NCBI GenBank assembly: GCA_003446775.1
Contig: DMCH01000043.1
Location: 1-5,352 of the forward strand
Direction of reading: 5' to 3'
DNA from: Chloroflexota bacterium
Lineage (GTDB): Bacteria > Chloroflexota > Dormibacteria > Dormibacterales > Dormibacteraceae
Length of the DNA stretch: 5,352 nt
Shown: positions 5,342 to 5,352 of the stretch, piece after piece
How positions within the stretch are numbered: the stretch's first letter is position 1
Layout: each line of letters starts with the position of its first letter
The notes under the pieces: generated by a model
Database searches by the model: none
What the model saw: the letters and a program-made list of their open reading frames with translations, nothing else
Told to the model about the DNA's origin: nothing
Translations under genes and position numbers: made by a program

Positions 5342-5352
5342 TTAAGGTGTAC
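5327..5352 (+). repeat. Intergenic repeat element, fourth copy, at the window edge
   Basis: All 26 bp are identical to 1791-1816, and the window ends on its last base. Upstream it shares CCAGGT at the same 9-bp spacing with the copy at 2792. Its downstream gene, if any, lies outside the window on the plus strand. It is 267 bp upstream of the minus-strand SDR start and points away from it. Confidence 0.7.

Noticed and set aside
1304..5352. Integron-like cassette array (genes separated by same-direction repeats)
   Set aside because: The elements lack attC core sites (RYYYAAC / GTTRRRY) and a long imperfect palindrome. The enclosed genes point both ways, and no integrase is present.
1..5352. 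CRISPR, transposase or phage genes
   Set aside because: There are no regularly spaced repeats, no transposase or integrase motifs, and no target-site duplications around the repeat elements.

Overview
The window is GC-rich (roughly 60%), with compact genes, many non-ATG starts and few strong Shine-Dalgarno sequences. This fits a soil-type, high-GC bacterium such as an actinobacterium or a Chloroflexota/Dormibacterota-like lineage. No marker gene fixes the taxon, so this is inference from composition and protein style. I see no rRNA, tRNA, CRISPR array, transposase or phage gene.

Layout. (1) 1-579: a small putative membrane protein on + meets a small basic MerR-like protein on - tail to tail, their stop codons sharing CTAG. 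(2) 580-1233 (-): a two-TM protein with a C-terminal SRPBCC (START-fold) domain, upstream of and probably co-transcribed with the MerR-like gene. (3) 1234-1354: a divergent promoter region. (4) 1388-1741 (+): a three-TM protein of unknown function. (5) 1883-2617 (+): a lipoprotein of unknown family. (6) 2618-3144: a convergent intergenic region with hairpins and coding-like debris. (7) 5060-3145 (-): a two-gene operon, an extended-SDR/SRPBCC fusion followed 2 bp later by a second SRPBCC protein. (8) 5061-5352: mainly an open minus-strand frame with no start codon, then a repeat at the window edge.

The most unusual signal is a short repeated element present four times, always on the + strand and always between genes (1304-1329, 1791-1816, 2792-2817, 5327-5352). 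All four end in AAGGTGTAC. Two copies are identical over 26 bp, and three share a CNAGGT box 9 bp further upstream. Two copies lie about 60 bp before the likely starts of the TM gene and the lipoprotein gene, so a regulatory element is the simplest reading. The last copy ends exactly at the window end.

The second notable signal is the SDR-SRPBCC fusion. The joint looks like a former intergenic spacer and still carries a perfect AGGAGG and an ATG for the SRPBCC part. This suggests stop-codon loss between two adjacent genes, with possible internal initiation. The SDR plus two SRPBCC domains plausibly act on one hydrophobic small molecule, but the substrate cannot be read from the sequence.
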